Assembly: GCA_012934845.2 (NCBI GenBank)
Contig: WNNJ02003065.1
Span: 1 to 64,000 of the forward strand
DNA: 64,000 nucleotides
Source: Pomphorhynchus laevis
Taxonomy: Eukaryota > Acanthocephala > Palaeacanthocephala > Echinorhynchida > Pomphorhynchidae
Direction: 5' to 3'
Below are positions 21,760 to 31,461 of this stretch, piece after piece. Position 1 is the first letter of the stretch, and each line of letters opens with the position of its first letter. The position numbers and the translations under genes were made by a program. The notes below the pieces were generated by a model that was given only the letters and a program-made list of their open reading frames with translations, made no database searches and was not told where the DNA came from.

Positions 21760-22960
21760 ATACATAGTTTGACCTATGTATATTTTATCGCAGTCCTTAC
21801 AAGGGATTTAATAAACAACTGATGGATTGTTGCTAATGGATTTATTTTTTTTAATTATACAATTTAGGCATTCTTTTAAGTTAGATAAGCGGACCTTCAA
21901 TTTAGGCATTCTTATTAAGTTAGATAAGCGGACCTTTAAATGTCATTTATATGACATTTAAAGCCTTGGTGGAATTTATTTCAGCTTTAGTAATCTGAGA
22001 GAAAACCGACGAACAAGAAGAGTAAATTTAATAACAAAATCTATTTGTAAATGTCGATTATAAGTCAACAGTTTGTTGATATGTTAAAAATTTAAAAAAA
22101 AACTTAGAGTTAGCTCTTATAGCTATCATAATATGTCCTTTACAGCAAAAAGTGAGACGATATTATTATGCATTTCTACTTTAATAAAATTTATTAATAA
22201 ATTTAAAGTCAACAGTTTTTATTTATTAAAATTTGAAAAAATGTATTAGACCATTTTATAAAAAATGGTATGAAATTATACAATTAAAATTCAATTTTTT
22301 ATTATTAATCTAAAAAATTACAAATGATATGCAATGTTTAGATTTTAATCCGATATTGCTAATTCACCTGTTAATTCAAGGTAAATTCAACCCTCTTTAT
22401 AAAAAAATGATATATTTTTATAATATAATTTATATTTTAGTTATTGCGTTATTAATAGTAAGATATAAAATGTATAAAGGATTATCTGTATGTAATCATA
22501 TAATTATATTTTAAAATACTAATTTAATAGTGTAAAATAGCAAAAGCAATTTAAAAACAAAATTGAATCAAATATTTGGTTAAGATGATAATTATTACAT
22601 TTTTACTTTTCTTTAATAAAAACAATATAAATAATAGTATTTAATATAATCCATAATATTCATACCTATTATAGCAATAATATTTAACATTTAACACAAC
22701 TTGATCGGTATAACTTGTGAAACTAATCGATGAAAATTTATTACTGATGTGAAGTTATTGCATTTCCTACAGTTTTGAAAATATTGCATTTTCCGATATG
22801 TAATTACTCAATTTTAAGTAATTATTTATTTTTTTTAAGTTTCCAAATTTTCTAAAAATTAAAAAAACTTACGAAGATATTTAAGAAATCTTTAACCCGC
22901 CATACTCGACACTCCTAGTTGAACCGAATAAATAGCTAAATATAAAATCGTATAAACGAA
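21760..22960. other. AT-rich stretch, no gene
   Basis: Very AT-rich with only short ORFs. Two copies of TAAGTTAGATAAGCGGACCT (about 21880 and 21918) match a string inside LINE-A at about 24468. They are tiny LINE-A remnants ending in an ATGTCATTTATATGACAT palindrome near 21940. Nothing else is recognisable. Confidence 0.6.
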
Positions 22961-23099
22961 TAGCTTTGTCTTCAGCGGGGATATCTTCTCGATTAGAGCC
23001 TGTCGGATTGTGCCGCATCGATATCAAGCAACCAGATGTAGGAACATTGGTCATTGGAAGAACGGTAAAATACTAATTTGAGATGCTACATGCATAAAC

Positions 23100-23410
23100 T
23101 CTCTAGCGGCGAGTTACGAGGATTAAGCAATCATTCGGGCTTGTGAGGAGGCCGCTTTTGTAGAATGCAAGAAGGAAAAGTACAATGAGATCGATAATAG
23201 AATCTATATATTCGTTCCAGTAGCTGCTGAGTCCTTAGGGCTTTTGGGCTTGGAAACTTCGTATTTTATCAAAGACATCTGAAAGATGATGTCCAGGAAC
23301 AAATGTGAAATTCGATCAACGGCTTTCCTCGGGCAGCGATTAAGCGTAGCGGTTCAGCGAGGCACTGCATCTTGTATACTCGAGTGCCTAAGCGATCAAT
23401 CGATACTAAT
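23100..23410 (+). pseudogene. LINE-E C-terminal domain fragment
   Basis: Plus strand gives AAFVECKKEKYNEIDNRIYI followed by FVPVAAESLGLLG and then FLGQRLSVAVQRGTASCIL. This matches the carboxy-terminal domain found with the LINE-E type RT (K-KY....F-P-A-E-G ... QRLS-A-QR). It may be the far end of the element broken at 18600, with the PLE copies lying between. The frame is open except for one stop. Confidence 0.55.
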
Positions 23411-23459
23411 TGATCGCTATTGTTGTGATTATGTTTGTAAATTACTTTATAACGCATAA

Positions 23460-24040
23460 AGAAAAGCGTGAAAACTGTTTATCACAATAACGTAGAATGG
23501 ATAGACAATGTTGGCCCGTTTTTAGACATTTCACATTACAAGCCTATGTGGTATTACAACTAGAAACTGTCCTTACAGCGGAGAGCTACTTAAGCGGTAT
23601 GTTCTGATTATGTTAGGCAAATTCGTTAAGCATACTTTAGTCTGATAAACACGTTTGTTAACCCATATGCACAGATTAGTAGTTAATCTAGAATCGTAAA
23701 TATTGTAGCTTAATCTGAAAATATTTTTTGAACAATTGAATTTTCAAAAGTATTTTAACCCTTTTGACAGTTACTATCCCATAAGAAGATAATGCCTAAA
23801 ATAGTTTTTAAATTACACAATTAATTGTTTGGCAATATACTCGGAAACTGTAATTCAGTCAGAACAAATTACATGGATTTAGAAAACTAATTTTTGATTC
23901 GTTTTTCATTGGAGGTTTGTAATTATTCCAAAAAAATGGTTTGCTTTGTAAACTATTTCGTGAATTAATGAAAATTAATGATAAATAATCATTAATTGCC
24001 TAAGCACCTTGATTAATTTTCAAGGTGTTTAGGTTTCAAG
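23460..24040. other. No gene; AT-rich with one quasi-palindrome
   Basis: No coding signal is evident. A 14-bp inverted repeat (CCTAAGCACCTTGA..TCAAGGTGTTTAGG, one mismatch) lies at about 23999-24033. Confidence 0.5.
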
Positions 24041-24051
24041 CTTCTACACAG

Positions 24052-24085
24052 CAAAACGGCGTACCGTTTCGGCTTTGAGAAGCCA
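24052..24085. repeat. Double hairpin unit, copy 1
   Basis: CAAAACGG-CGTA-CCGTTTCG (24052-24071) is followed at once by a second hairpin GGCTT-TGAG-AAGCC. The same two-hairpin layout recurs at 24403 with stem bases changed on both sides. Confidence 0.75.
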
Positions 24086-24402
24086 CATCAGTTGCAACAA
24101 TACAATGAATACACATGAAAAACATACTATATATACATAAAAGCACAAAAAATCCACTATTTGCTAATTGCATGACGTAACTTGCGCTTTCGAAGTCAAT
24201 GCGATGCAGTGAATTCTTTTTAGTGTAAAAGACATCAGCGGGATCATTTATTGATCAATATAATAAATTACAAAGGAAACAGAACCGCTGTGTGGGATCC
24301 TCAGAAGACCAATAAATGAATTAAATGTTTGATTTAACCAGGAATGTCTATTACACATATCTGCTTCTTTCTATATATAGAGAATTTCATGCTTATACAC
24401 TG

Positions 24403-24436
24403 CAAGACGGCATACCGTCTTGGCTTTGAGCCAAAA
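24403..24436. repeat. Double hairpin unit, copy 2
   Basis: CAAGACGG-CATA-CCGTCTTG (24403-24422) is followed by TTGGCT-TTG-AGCCAA. Compared with copy 1, an A/T pair has become G/C in the first stem. The unit abuts the truncated 3' edge of the minus-strand LINE-A. Confidence 0.75.
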
Positions 24437-25449
24437 GGGGCGGATACGACGGGTATCACGGAGAATTAAGTTAGATAAGCGGACCTTGTCACGGACGAAG
24501 GGTTTAAGGGAAAGGTCATCATCAAATTGGAATCCTAAGAAAGTGAGATTGTTGACAATGGGGAAGATTGATGAGGCAAAATATACAGTGGGAGGAGTTA
24601 TGTTTGGTTTACGGGGGAGGATCCTCATTATTTTAGACTTGTCGGGGTTTACAACTAGATGGAGATTGGAGAGATTTTTGTAGATAAAAGAAATACAGTT
24701 GGAGGCAGAAATGGCGATATCGTGTATGCGATGTGCGGGTGCATGAGCAAAGATGACGATGTCATCAGCGTATTGCATGACGTTAAAGAAGTAAGGTTTG
24801 ATAAACGGAGATAGATCGCCAAGCAGAAGAGATAAAAGCAAGGGACCTAGGACTAAACCTTGCAGGATCCCTCAAGAAGTAGGAATGGGATTGGAAAATG
24901 ATGAAATAGAACAGACGCGAAAGGAACGGTCGGATAGATATGAGGCAAACCATGCTACGGAAAAAGAAGAAAAACCGTAATCATAACGAAGGCGAGAAAG
25001 GAGGATGGAGTAGTCGACAATGTCGAATGCGGAGGAGAGGTCGAGGGAGATGAGAACACTATATAGAGCCTTGTCTCGAAAAAAGAGTAAGTCGTTGTGC
25101 ACTTTTATGCATGCGATTTCTGTCGAGTGATTAGAGCGGAAAGCGGATTGGAAAGGAGGGTACAGATTGGATGGGGAGATATAAGCGTTTATTTGTATTA
25201 AGATGAGGCGTTCAAAGAGCTTTGAAAGAGTAGGAGTAGTGAAATGGGGCGATAGCTAGAAGGAAGGGAGGGGTCGAGCGATTGTTTCTTAAGGAGAGGA
25301 CGAACGATTGCGGATTTCCAGTGTGAAGGGAAGAAACGAATGCGGATGTACGAGTTAAACAAGGTTGTGAGAAATGGGGATATCGATGAGCATATAGATT
25401 TTAATATGTGAGTAGGGAGGGGATCGACAGGTGAGGTTTTGTTGGGCAA
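24436..25449 (-). pseudogene. LINE-A reverse transcriptase, thumbless and broken
   Basis: Conserved pieces in order: DPLPTHILKSICS and IVRPLLKKQS (25198-25449), LISLDLSSAFDIVDYSILL (motif A, 24872-25102), then FNVMQYADDIVIFAHAP (motif C YADD), NPDKSKIM and FLGFQFDDDLSLKPF (24371-24841). Motif B lies in the interval joined by a frame break. The polymerase would copy LINE RNA at the nick. The thumb after LRDTRRI is replaced by unrelated sequence. Confidence 0.88.
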
Positions 25450-25899
25450 GGATATGAAGACAGATAATACTTCTGTAGGTGAGACAGGGAGAAGATAAAA
25501 GAGTTCCGGAAAAACGACATTAGACTAGACAGAGTGGGATAGGATGGAGACCGGGGTGTGAGAGAGCAACGTGGATACTTTAGTCTGGAGAAATGACGAA
25601 TAATCATTGGCATTGATGTTGCACGGCGAAGAAGAGCGAGCAAGGATTGAGTTAAAAGTATGCCAGAGTCTTAGAGTTGAATAAAGTGATGATTTTATGC
25701 TGCCAGAAGGAGTTGCATTTGATACGTAGTAGGTTGAGATGAGACCGGCGAAGAGCGAGATAGGAATCACGGAAAGACGGAGTGATCGAGCGGAAATCAC
25801 GTCTGAGAGAGCATGATAGACTCGAAAAGCATGGCGGAGTCGATGCTTTGATAGTAGGCATTGGATGTCAAACCATGGGGCACGGTGCAAGCGACGGTG

Positions 25900-26846
25900 T
25901 GGGTGAGACTTTAAAGGCAAGAGAATATCGAGAGTGGATGTGAGTTCAGAGTCGAAAAGAAAGGCGATATCGTGAGGAGATGAATATGTACTAGTGGGTA
26001 ATGATAGAGATGATTGGAGTAAGGCAGAGCGGAGAAGGGAGAGGTCCAGATTTCTCCAAGGGCGACGTAGGATTGTAGGTGTGTGAGGAGGAGGGTGATT
26101 GTGAGTGAGATCAAGGGTGATAAGAAAGTGATCGGATAGACCAGGATCAGAGATGGATAGTGAGGTGTAGGCAGCAAAATGATCGGGGACAGCGATGATG
26201 TCGAGTGCCCCACCAAGTATATGTGTGGGGGCAGTGGAGATTAGTTTGTAATTGTAGTTGGATAGAATGTTGATGAACCGGATGGAATCCGTAGAAGAGG
26301 GGCGGTCTAGGCGGATATTGAAGTCGCCTATAACGAGTGAAGTGATTGAGGACAAAGAACAATGAGAAAGGAGGTCAGCGAGTTCGGTAAAAATAAGGCA
26401 GTACGAGCTGATGAACCAGGACGGTATACAATAGCGAGATCTAGAGTGATCGGGTTAGAATAACGACATATGAGCAATTCAAAAGAGCAAGGACTGAAAG
26501 GGGGATTGATTTTGCGAAGAGACGCGGGGTGACGCGCGAATGCGACGATGCCGCCATGATTAGAGAATTTAGAAGGGCATGAGCTGAGGGGGCGGGCGGA
26601 TTCGACTAGGGAGCAACCGGTAGAGAGCAGACGGCGAATGGAAAGGTCGTCGGAATCTGAGTGCCAGGATTCGGTGAGGCAGAAGAGATCGATGGATTGC
26701 TTGTTGAATAGATTGAGGATAAAATCGGGTTTATTGAAAATAAATCTAGTGTTGAGGAGACCGAGGCGGAAACTGTGTGTTGTGGCGAAAGAGTCTAGTG
26801 GAGAAGACACATAGGAGAGATGGAGCGCCATCGAATTTTGGGACAT
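25900..26846 (-). pseudogene. LINE-A AP endonuclease
   Basis: FRLGLLNTRFIFNK opens the domain, then DLFCLTESWHSDSDDLSIRR, GGIVAFARH, LVIGDFNIRLDRPSS (GDFN box), HILGGALDII and PGLSDHFLITLDL (the SDH catalytic box). This order is diagnostic of the apurinic-like endonuclease that nicks target DNA in CR1/Jockey-type LINEs. One frame change separates the amino-terminal half (26328-26846) from the carboxy-terminal half (25525-26355). Confidence 0.88.
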
Positions 26847-26849
26847 ATG

Positions 26850-27640
26850 TGGACAACTTGAAAATTTCCGTCTATATTTCGGATGGAGAGTGATGTTTCG
26901 CCGTTTTCCTCGCGACGGCGTTTTTCGATGCGGGCAGAAAAAAGTTGTGCGATTTCAGAAGGGGTGCGATCGGGGAAAATTCGAGTGGTTGAAGATGATA
27001 TGAGTTTAAATCGTTGAGATAGGACAGAAGACGCGTGAGAGCAATGCTTCAAGTCAATTTTTAAGAGATGGAGCTGGGAAGGATAAGATTTCGAAGATTT
27101 GTTTAGACGGATGAATGCTACAGGAGAAATGTCCTTGAAAAAGGATGGTTTATCCGCAGGAACAATAGACGAGAGGATGGATCTGAAGGCGGAAACATCG
27201 TGGTTCAGACATGCTTGAGGAGATAAGGAGTTGGAAAGAGTGATATTAGTGACGATGACGCAGCGATCGCGAGAAGAAAAGCGCTTCCTTAAAGAAGGAC
27301 GACTGACGTGAGTGGATGAGATCACGATAGAAGAGCTAGCAGTTGATGATTTGGAGGGAATTGGTTTGACGACGGGAGACATAGAGGATAATTATAATAA
27401 AGAGTGTGGCAAGCGATGTGAGGAAAGGTTATGAGTGGAAGGATCATGGAGGTTGGTGGAGGTGAGTTTGATTGATGGATGCAAGTTATTGAGAAACGAG
27501 ACGGGAAGGACGGGACGGGGGTGTCGGCGAGTGAATAGACATAGAATGGGAAGTGTATATGGTGGCAGGTTGGGTGGGTGGAGAAAGGACATTAGAAACG
27601 ACGTGGGTAGTTTGAGTTGACATGTTGGATGTTGATATAT
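26850..27640 (-). pseudogene. LINE-A ORF1
   Basis: The ORF at 26795-27382 is Ser-rich, then has a basic domain with VAFIRLNKSSKSYPSQLHLL and IFPDRTPSEIAQLFSARIEK, typical of LINE ORF1 proteins that bind RNA (the PRPLK... DRTP pattern). Upstream, around 27690-27720, the same strand reads FVCGFCANKL, a CxxC pair that may be the amino-terminal zinc finger. A related ORF1 lies at 58834-59340. The last part of this ORF runs on toward the endonuclease start. Confidence 0.65.
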
Positions 27641-27822
27641 GCTTATTGGAAAGGTTGTAGATTAGTTTGTTGGCACAAAAACCACATACAAAGTATTCTT
27701 TAGCCTTATTCTTGTCGCAGGTGAATGTTGTTCAGACGCTGCAGTCGTATATCGAGCACTGTACTTGCAGTTGTCCATAGTTGGTGTCGATTTTAGTTGT
27801 TTTCTTACGTCCTCCCATAAAC

Positions 27823-27984
27823 GATGATTGTCGTCGATGGTTGTCGTCGATGGTTGTCGTCGATGGTTGTCGTCGATGGTTGTCGTCGATGGTTGTCGTC
27901 GATGGTTGTCGTCGATGGTTGTCGTCGATGGTTGTCGTCGATGGTTGTCGTCGATGGTTGTCGTCGATGGTTGTCGTCGACGAT
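27823..27984. repeat. 13-bp minisatellite
   Basis: About twelve tandem copies of TTGTCGTCGATGG, nearly identical. Because 13 is not a multiple of 3, open frames on both strands cycle through a 13-residue repeat; those ORFs are artefacts. Confidence 0.95.
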
Positions 27985-28099
27985 TGTCGTTGTAAGATGT
28001 TTGTAACTTTTCTGACTTGTATTGTATTTACTTTAGATTTCAAACTTTTTTCAAACTGACTATTCGTATGTATATTAGATTGTAAGAGTTTTAATAACA

Positions 28100-28640
28100 A
28101 AGACTTTTTTTAAAGAAAGCACTTTACAGAGCAACGGCGGTTTTAGAAAGTGATGAAGCGGATTTTATAATGAAGGCCACGGAATTGATACTACGCAATG
28201 TTGTTGAGTTTCATGGGCAATGTTATATTCAACTTAAAGGTACTGCAATGGGTACAACCCAAGCACTATGTTATGCCAACCTGTTTATGGGCATGTACAA
28301 AGAAGAACTAATAAGCAACTCAGTAGTGAAGCCGCATTCATAGATGCGGTATATCGACGATGTATTTCGAATAAGGGATGGTTGTGAAGATGCAATGCAG
28401 TCCTTTTTGAAGCAACTAAACGACGGACAAAGAAATATTCATGCAACCTGGAATGACCTGTTAACTTCCTTGATGTTACTACCGAAAAGCTAAGTACAAC
28501 TAGGGAAGATGTATTCTTAACGAGGTGCTACCGCAAACCCCAATCAGCACCTATGTATTTACACTCAACTAGTGCCCATAGTCAATCGACGAAACGAGGA
28601 ATGTTGTATAGTGAAATACGACGAATTATCAAGGTTGCTA
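28100..28640 (+). mobile_element. PLE-6, RT palm fragment
   Basis: Plus-strand frames give NVVEFHGQCYIQLKGTAMGT followed by ALCYANLFMGMYKEEL (motif B with GTAMGT), then MRYIDDVF (motif C) and CYRKPQSAPMYLHSTSAHSQ with the EIRRI segment. This is PLE RT. It runs directly into the tandem repeats that start at about 28660, as expected if those derive from PLE terminal repeats. Confidence 0.82.
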
Positions 28641-28659
28641 GTACCCAGCAACCTTGATA

Positions 28660-29520
28660 GTACTTCTAGACGACCACTTCGGCATCAAAATGATGAGTAC
28701 CCGGCAACACTCATCAGTAGAATGAGGTACACACTGGTCGTTTCGGTTGCCTGTGTGCCATCGTGAATAAAGGCGTTTCCGATACTTTGCTTAATTGACT
28801 GAGGCTTACGCTCTTTACCAGATCGAATTGCTGTGCGGACCATCCTTAAACACTAGGCAGAGGTTGTTGCTGAATTGTCGTTGCACTCGTTGGATCCTTA
28901 ATGGATACGGCATGTATAATAGTAGTGCACAGATGTGCTGAGTAGACAACGGTCCAGGATTTCTTACGAAATACGGCATTTATACTAAATGGTGTTGCTT
29001 GATAGACTGGACTTCGATTCACGACATTCACTCACGATGTCACTTCTAGACGACCACTTCAGCATCGAAATGATGAGTACCCGGCAACACTCATCAGTAG
29101 AATGAGGTACACACTGGTCGTTTCGGTTGCCTGTGTGACATTGTGAATAAAGGCGTTTCCGACACTTTGCTTAATTGTCTGAGGCTTTCGCTCTTAACCA
29201 GATCGAATTGCTGTGCGGACCATCCTTAAACACTAGGCATAGGTTGCTGCTGAATTGTCGCTGCAAACGTTGGATCCTTAATGGACAAGGCAGGTATAAT
29301 TGTACTGATATTATTGTACGGATGTGCTGAGTAGACAACGGTCCAGGATTTCTTACGAAATACGGCATTTATACTAAATGGTGTTGCTTGAAAGACTGGA
29401 CTTCGATTCACGACTTTCAGTCACGATGTCACTTCTAGACGACCACTTCAGCATCGAAATGATGAGTACCCGGCAACACTCATCAGTAGAATGAGGTACA
29501 CACTAGTCGTTTCGGTCGTT
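28660..29520 (+). repeat. ~390-bp tandem repeat, two full copies and a partial one
   Basis: The unit begins ACTTCTAGACGACCACTTC and contains ATGATGAGTACCCGGCAACA with its partner CTCATCAGTAGAATGAGG, then GAATAAAGGCGTTTCCGA and GGTGTTGCTTGA. Copies start at about 28663, 29041 and 29430 (partial). Each holds an ATGATGAGT..ACTCATCA stem inside a CGACCA..TGGTCG stem. Position right after PLE-6 suggests a PLE terminal repeat array; this is inference. Confidence 0.85.
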
Positions 29521-29522
29521 TT

Positions 29523-29700
29523 AATCACCATGTCGTCTGGAAGTGACATGGTGATTGAAAGTCGTGAATCGAAGTCCAGTCTATCAAGCAACACCATTTA
29601 GTATAAATGCCGTATTTCGTAAGAAATCCGGGACCATTGTTTACTCAGCACATCTGTGCACTACTATTATTCAATATATATACTACATTCTACTACTATT
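29523..29700 (-). repeat. Inverted partial copy of the 390-bp unit
   Basis: A perfect 12-bp hairpin (AATCACCATGTC at 29523-29534 with GACATGGTGATT at 29545-29556) marks a switch of strand. After it, the end of the 390-bp unit reads in reverse complement (GAATCGAAGTCCAGTCTATC, then ATAAATGCCGTATTTCG) up to about 29660. Confidence 0.85.
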
Positions 29701-29719
29701 CAATATATATAATAAAGCC

Positions 29720-30240
29720 TGCCTCGGATCGCAGAGCGATACAGCATTATAGTTGTTACTAATTATAAGACAGGTGATAACAGACATAACTGGGTATTAG
29801 AAACCATCACAGTCTATCAGCAATCAAATCCCTAAAGCGGTTTAAGCTTATTGAGCTTCATCAGTAGAGTCCATATTTTAAGTGTTCAGGGATCCTCCAC
29901 GACAGTTTAGTTTATCACAAGGATAATTACTACAAGATAAACTGAGTGTCCACATACGAGCACAAAATTGATTCGGCATTATAATATATGAATATAATTC
30001 GAGCCTGCCCTCGGATCACAAATCGATACGGCATTATAGTTGTTACTAAAATATATACTGGAGAAAACGAACATAACTGGGTATTGAAAACCATCATAGT
30101 CCATCAGAAATTAAATCCCTAGTCCGGCTTATGCTTATTGAGCGAAATAAGTAGGATCCAGATTTTCACAGTGTGTAGGGATCCGCCACCAGTATAATAT
30201 GATATTATATATAATATTATATCATCAACACTTGAAGTGT
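29720..30240 (+). repeat. Second tandem repeat family, ~282-bp unit, two copies
   Basis: Copies begin at about 29721 and 30003 with GCCTGCC..CGGATC, followed by GCATTATAGTTGTTACTAA and CATAACTGGGTATT. Each copy ends in a GGATC..CC(A/G)C segment. An AT palindrome and a GATCAACACTT/AAGTGTTGATC hairpin lie at about 30196-30246. Confidence 0.75.
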
Positions 30241-30253
30241 TGATCATGTGTTG

Positions 30254-30280
30254 ACTGACAAAAGCTAGTAGCCGAAACGT
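30254..30280 (+). ncRNA. Hammerhead-like core in the repeat array
   Basis: ACTGACAAAAGCT-AGT-AGCCGAAACG has a short GCT/AGC stem and a GAAAC box, as in the other PLE-associated cores. The first box is degenerate. Confidence 0.4.
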
Positions 30281-30349
30281 TTTAATTTTACTAAAAAAGA
30301 ATATTTTATCCTTTATTTTGTGTCAGTTTCCTTTACATATTCTATATAA

Positions 30350-30960
30350 TATGGTGTTGCTTGATAGACTGGATTTCGATTCGTGATTTCAGTCACTATG
30401 TCACTTCTAAACGCCCACTTTAGCATCCAATTGATGAGTACCATGCTGCACTCATCAGTAGAATGAAGTACTCACTGGCCGTTTCAGTTGCCTGTGTGAC
30501 ATTGTAAATACAGGCATTTCCGACACTGCTTAGTTAACTGAGGCTTACGCTCTTAACCAGATTGAATTGCTGTGCGGACCATCCTTAAACACTAAGCAGA
30601 GGGTGTTGGTGAATTGTCGCTGCACTCCTTGGATCCTTAATGGATACGGCATGTATAATAATAGTGCACGGATGTGCTGACTAAACAACGGTCCATGATT
30701 TTTTACGAAATTTAGCATTTATATAAAATGGCGTTATCTGATATACTGGACTTCAATTTGTTGAATCGAAGTCTGAAATTCGTAATCGAAGTATGAAAGT
30801 CATGAATCTAAGTGTGAAAGTCTTGAATCGAAATCCAGTGTATATAAAGCAACACAATTCAACGTCTAGTCTAACAAGCAACACCATTTTATATAAATGC
30901 CGAATTTCGTAAGAAATCCTGTACCGTTGTTTACTCAGCACATCCGTGCTAAAATCAAGT
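30350..30960. repeat. Further copies of the 390-bp unit, direct then inverted
   Basis: 30354-30745 is a diverged direct copy of the unit seen at 28663. From about 30750 the sequence reads in reverse complement, with three short repeats of a GAATC(G/T)AAGT..GAAAGT motif and then CAACACCATTTTATATAAAT to about 30955. The direct/inverted arrangement repeats the one at 29430-29700. Confidence 0.8.
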
Positions 30961-30964
30961 TCAG

Positions 30965-31344
30965 ATCCCATACGATTTCGGCCCTTCTATCATTATTATA
31001 CGATAAAATGACAAAGTAATAGGATGTACACGTAGTTCATGTACATCATGAATTAATTAACTATTACGTCATACATTATCTAAATATTTTTGCATTATTA
31101 AATGCAAAAATATTAACTTAACATTTTCGATAAAGCATTTACAATTTTCGATGAAGCATTCACCTTTAGACTAGAGACTAAGCACACTCAAAATATTTAC
31201 TAAAGTCAATAGAAGTAAGTAAGTAACCAAGTAAGTAACTTAGTAAGACACTAAGTCTTAGTCACAATAGAAAAGAAATGACTCAGTAATATTTTTTACG
31301 TTAGACACAAAGTTAGATAATTATTTAAATTATCTTTAAAATGT
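30965..31344. other. RPL26 3' flank, no gene
   Basis: AT-rich sequence follows the RPL26 stop (minus strand). It holds a perfect 14-bp hairpin (AATATTTTTGCATT at 31083-31096 with its complement at 31101-31114) and short AAGTAAGTAAC repeats near 31200-31250. The 3' UTR must lie here, but I see no clear single polyadenylation signal. Confidence 0.5.
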
Positions 31345-31461
31345 CTATGAAGACATGGCAACATCTTCGGTATATTTGCCTTTAGATTCAGCTTTGTTTG
31401 CTGTTTTACGTTCAATCAACTTCTTCCTATCTTTATCCATCTTTAATCTGACGATCATAAC
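31345..31461 (-). CDS. RPL26: RPL26 coding exon 3 with stop
   Basis: Preceded by a TTATAG acceptor (31463-31462); encodes [20 protein letters not shown], then a Lys-rich tail and [13 protein letters not shown] before TAG. The short acidic end is typical of L26. Confidence 0.96.
   Translation of the reverse strand, partial: VMIVRLKMDKDRKKLIERKTANKAESKGKYTEDVAMSS

Larger units (their letters stand above)
20915..21760. other. Patchwork of short pieces incl. LINE-A snippet and hairpins
   Basis: No complete gene is present. A minus-strand LINE-A RT snippet (SVAWFASYLSDRSFRVCS) lies at about 21620-21700, matching 24905-24980. A perfect 14-bp hairpin lies at 21240-21272. At 21388-21514 the minus strand reads a clean unidentified peptide (RPLPLEAIKRAKQEEALALL). 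Imperfect repeats of GTATGCAAT occur near 21273-21300. Confidence 0.55.
24436..27640 (-). mobile_element. LINE-A copy 1 (CR1/L2-like), 3'-truncated
   Basis: On the minus strand the order is ORF1 (about 27640-26850), AP endonuclease (26846-25900), a linker, then RT (25449-24436). The carboxy-terminal thumb and 3' UTR seen in the copy at 52586-54100 are missing; the left edge joins the double hairpin at 24403-24436. LINE-A is the most abundant family in the window. The RT is split by several frame breaks, so the copy is dead. Confidence 0.9.

Noticed and set aside
24420-27620. Plus-strand ORFs over LINE-A copy 1 (Arg- and Glu-rich)
   Set aside because: They are antisense shadows of the endonuclease and RT on the minus strand.
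27823-27984. CRISPR-like array
   Set aside because: The repeats are directly abutting with no spacers, in an animal genome.
27732-28100. Long ORFs on both strands with a repeating CRRWLSSMVVVDG-type protein
   Set aside because: They are produced by the 13-bp minisatellite; a 13-base period stays open in all frames without selection.
28660-30960. LTR retrotransposon from the long direct repeats
   Set aside because: No gag, protease, integrase or primer-binding site is seen; the adjacent RT is Penelope-like, so terminal repeats of a PLE are the better reading.
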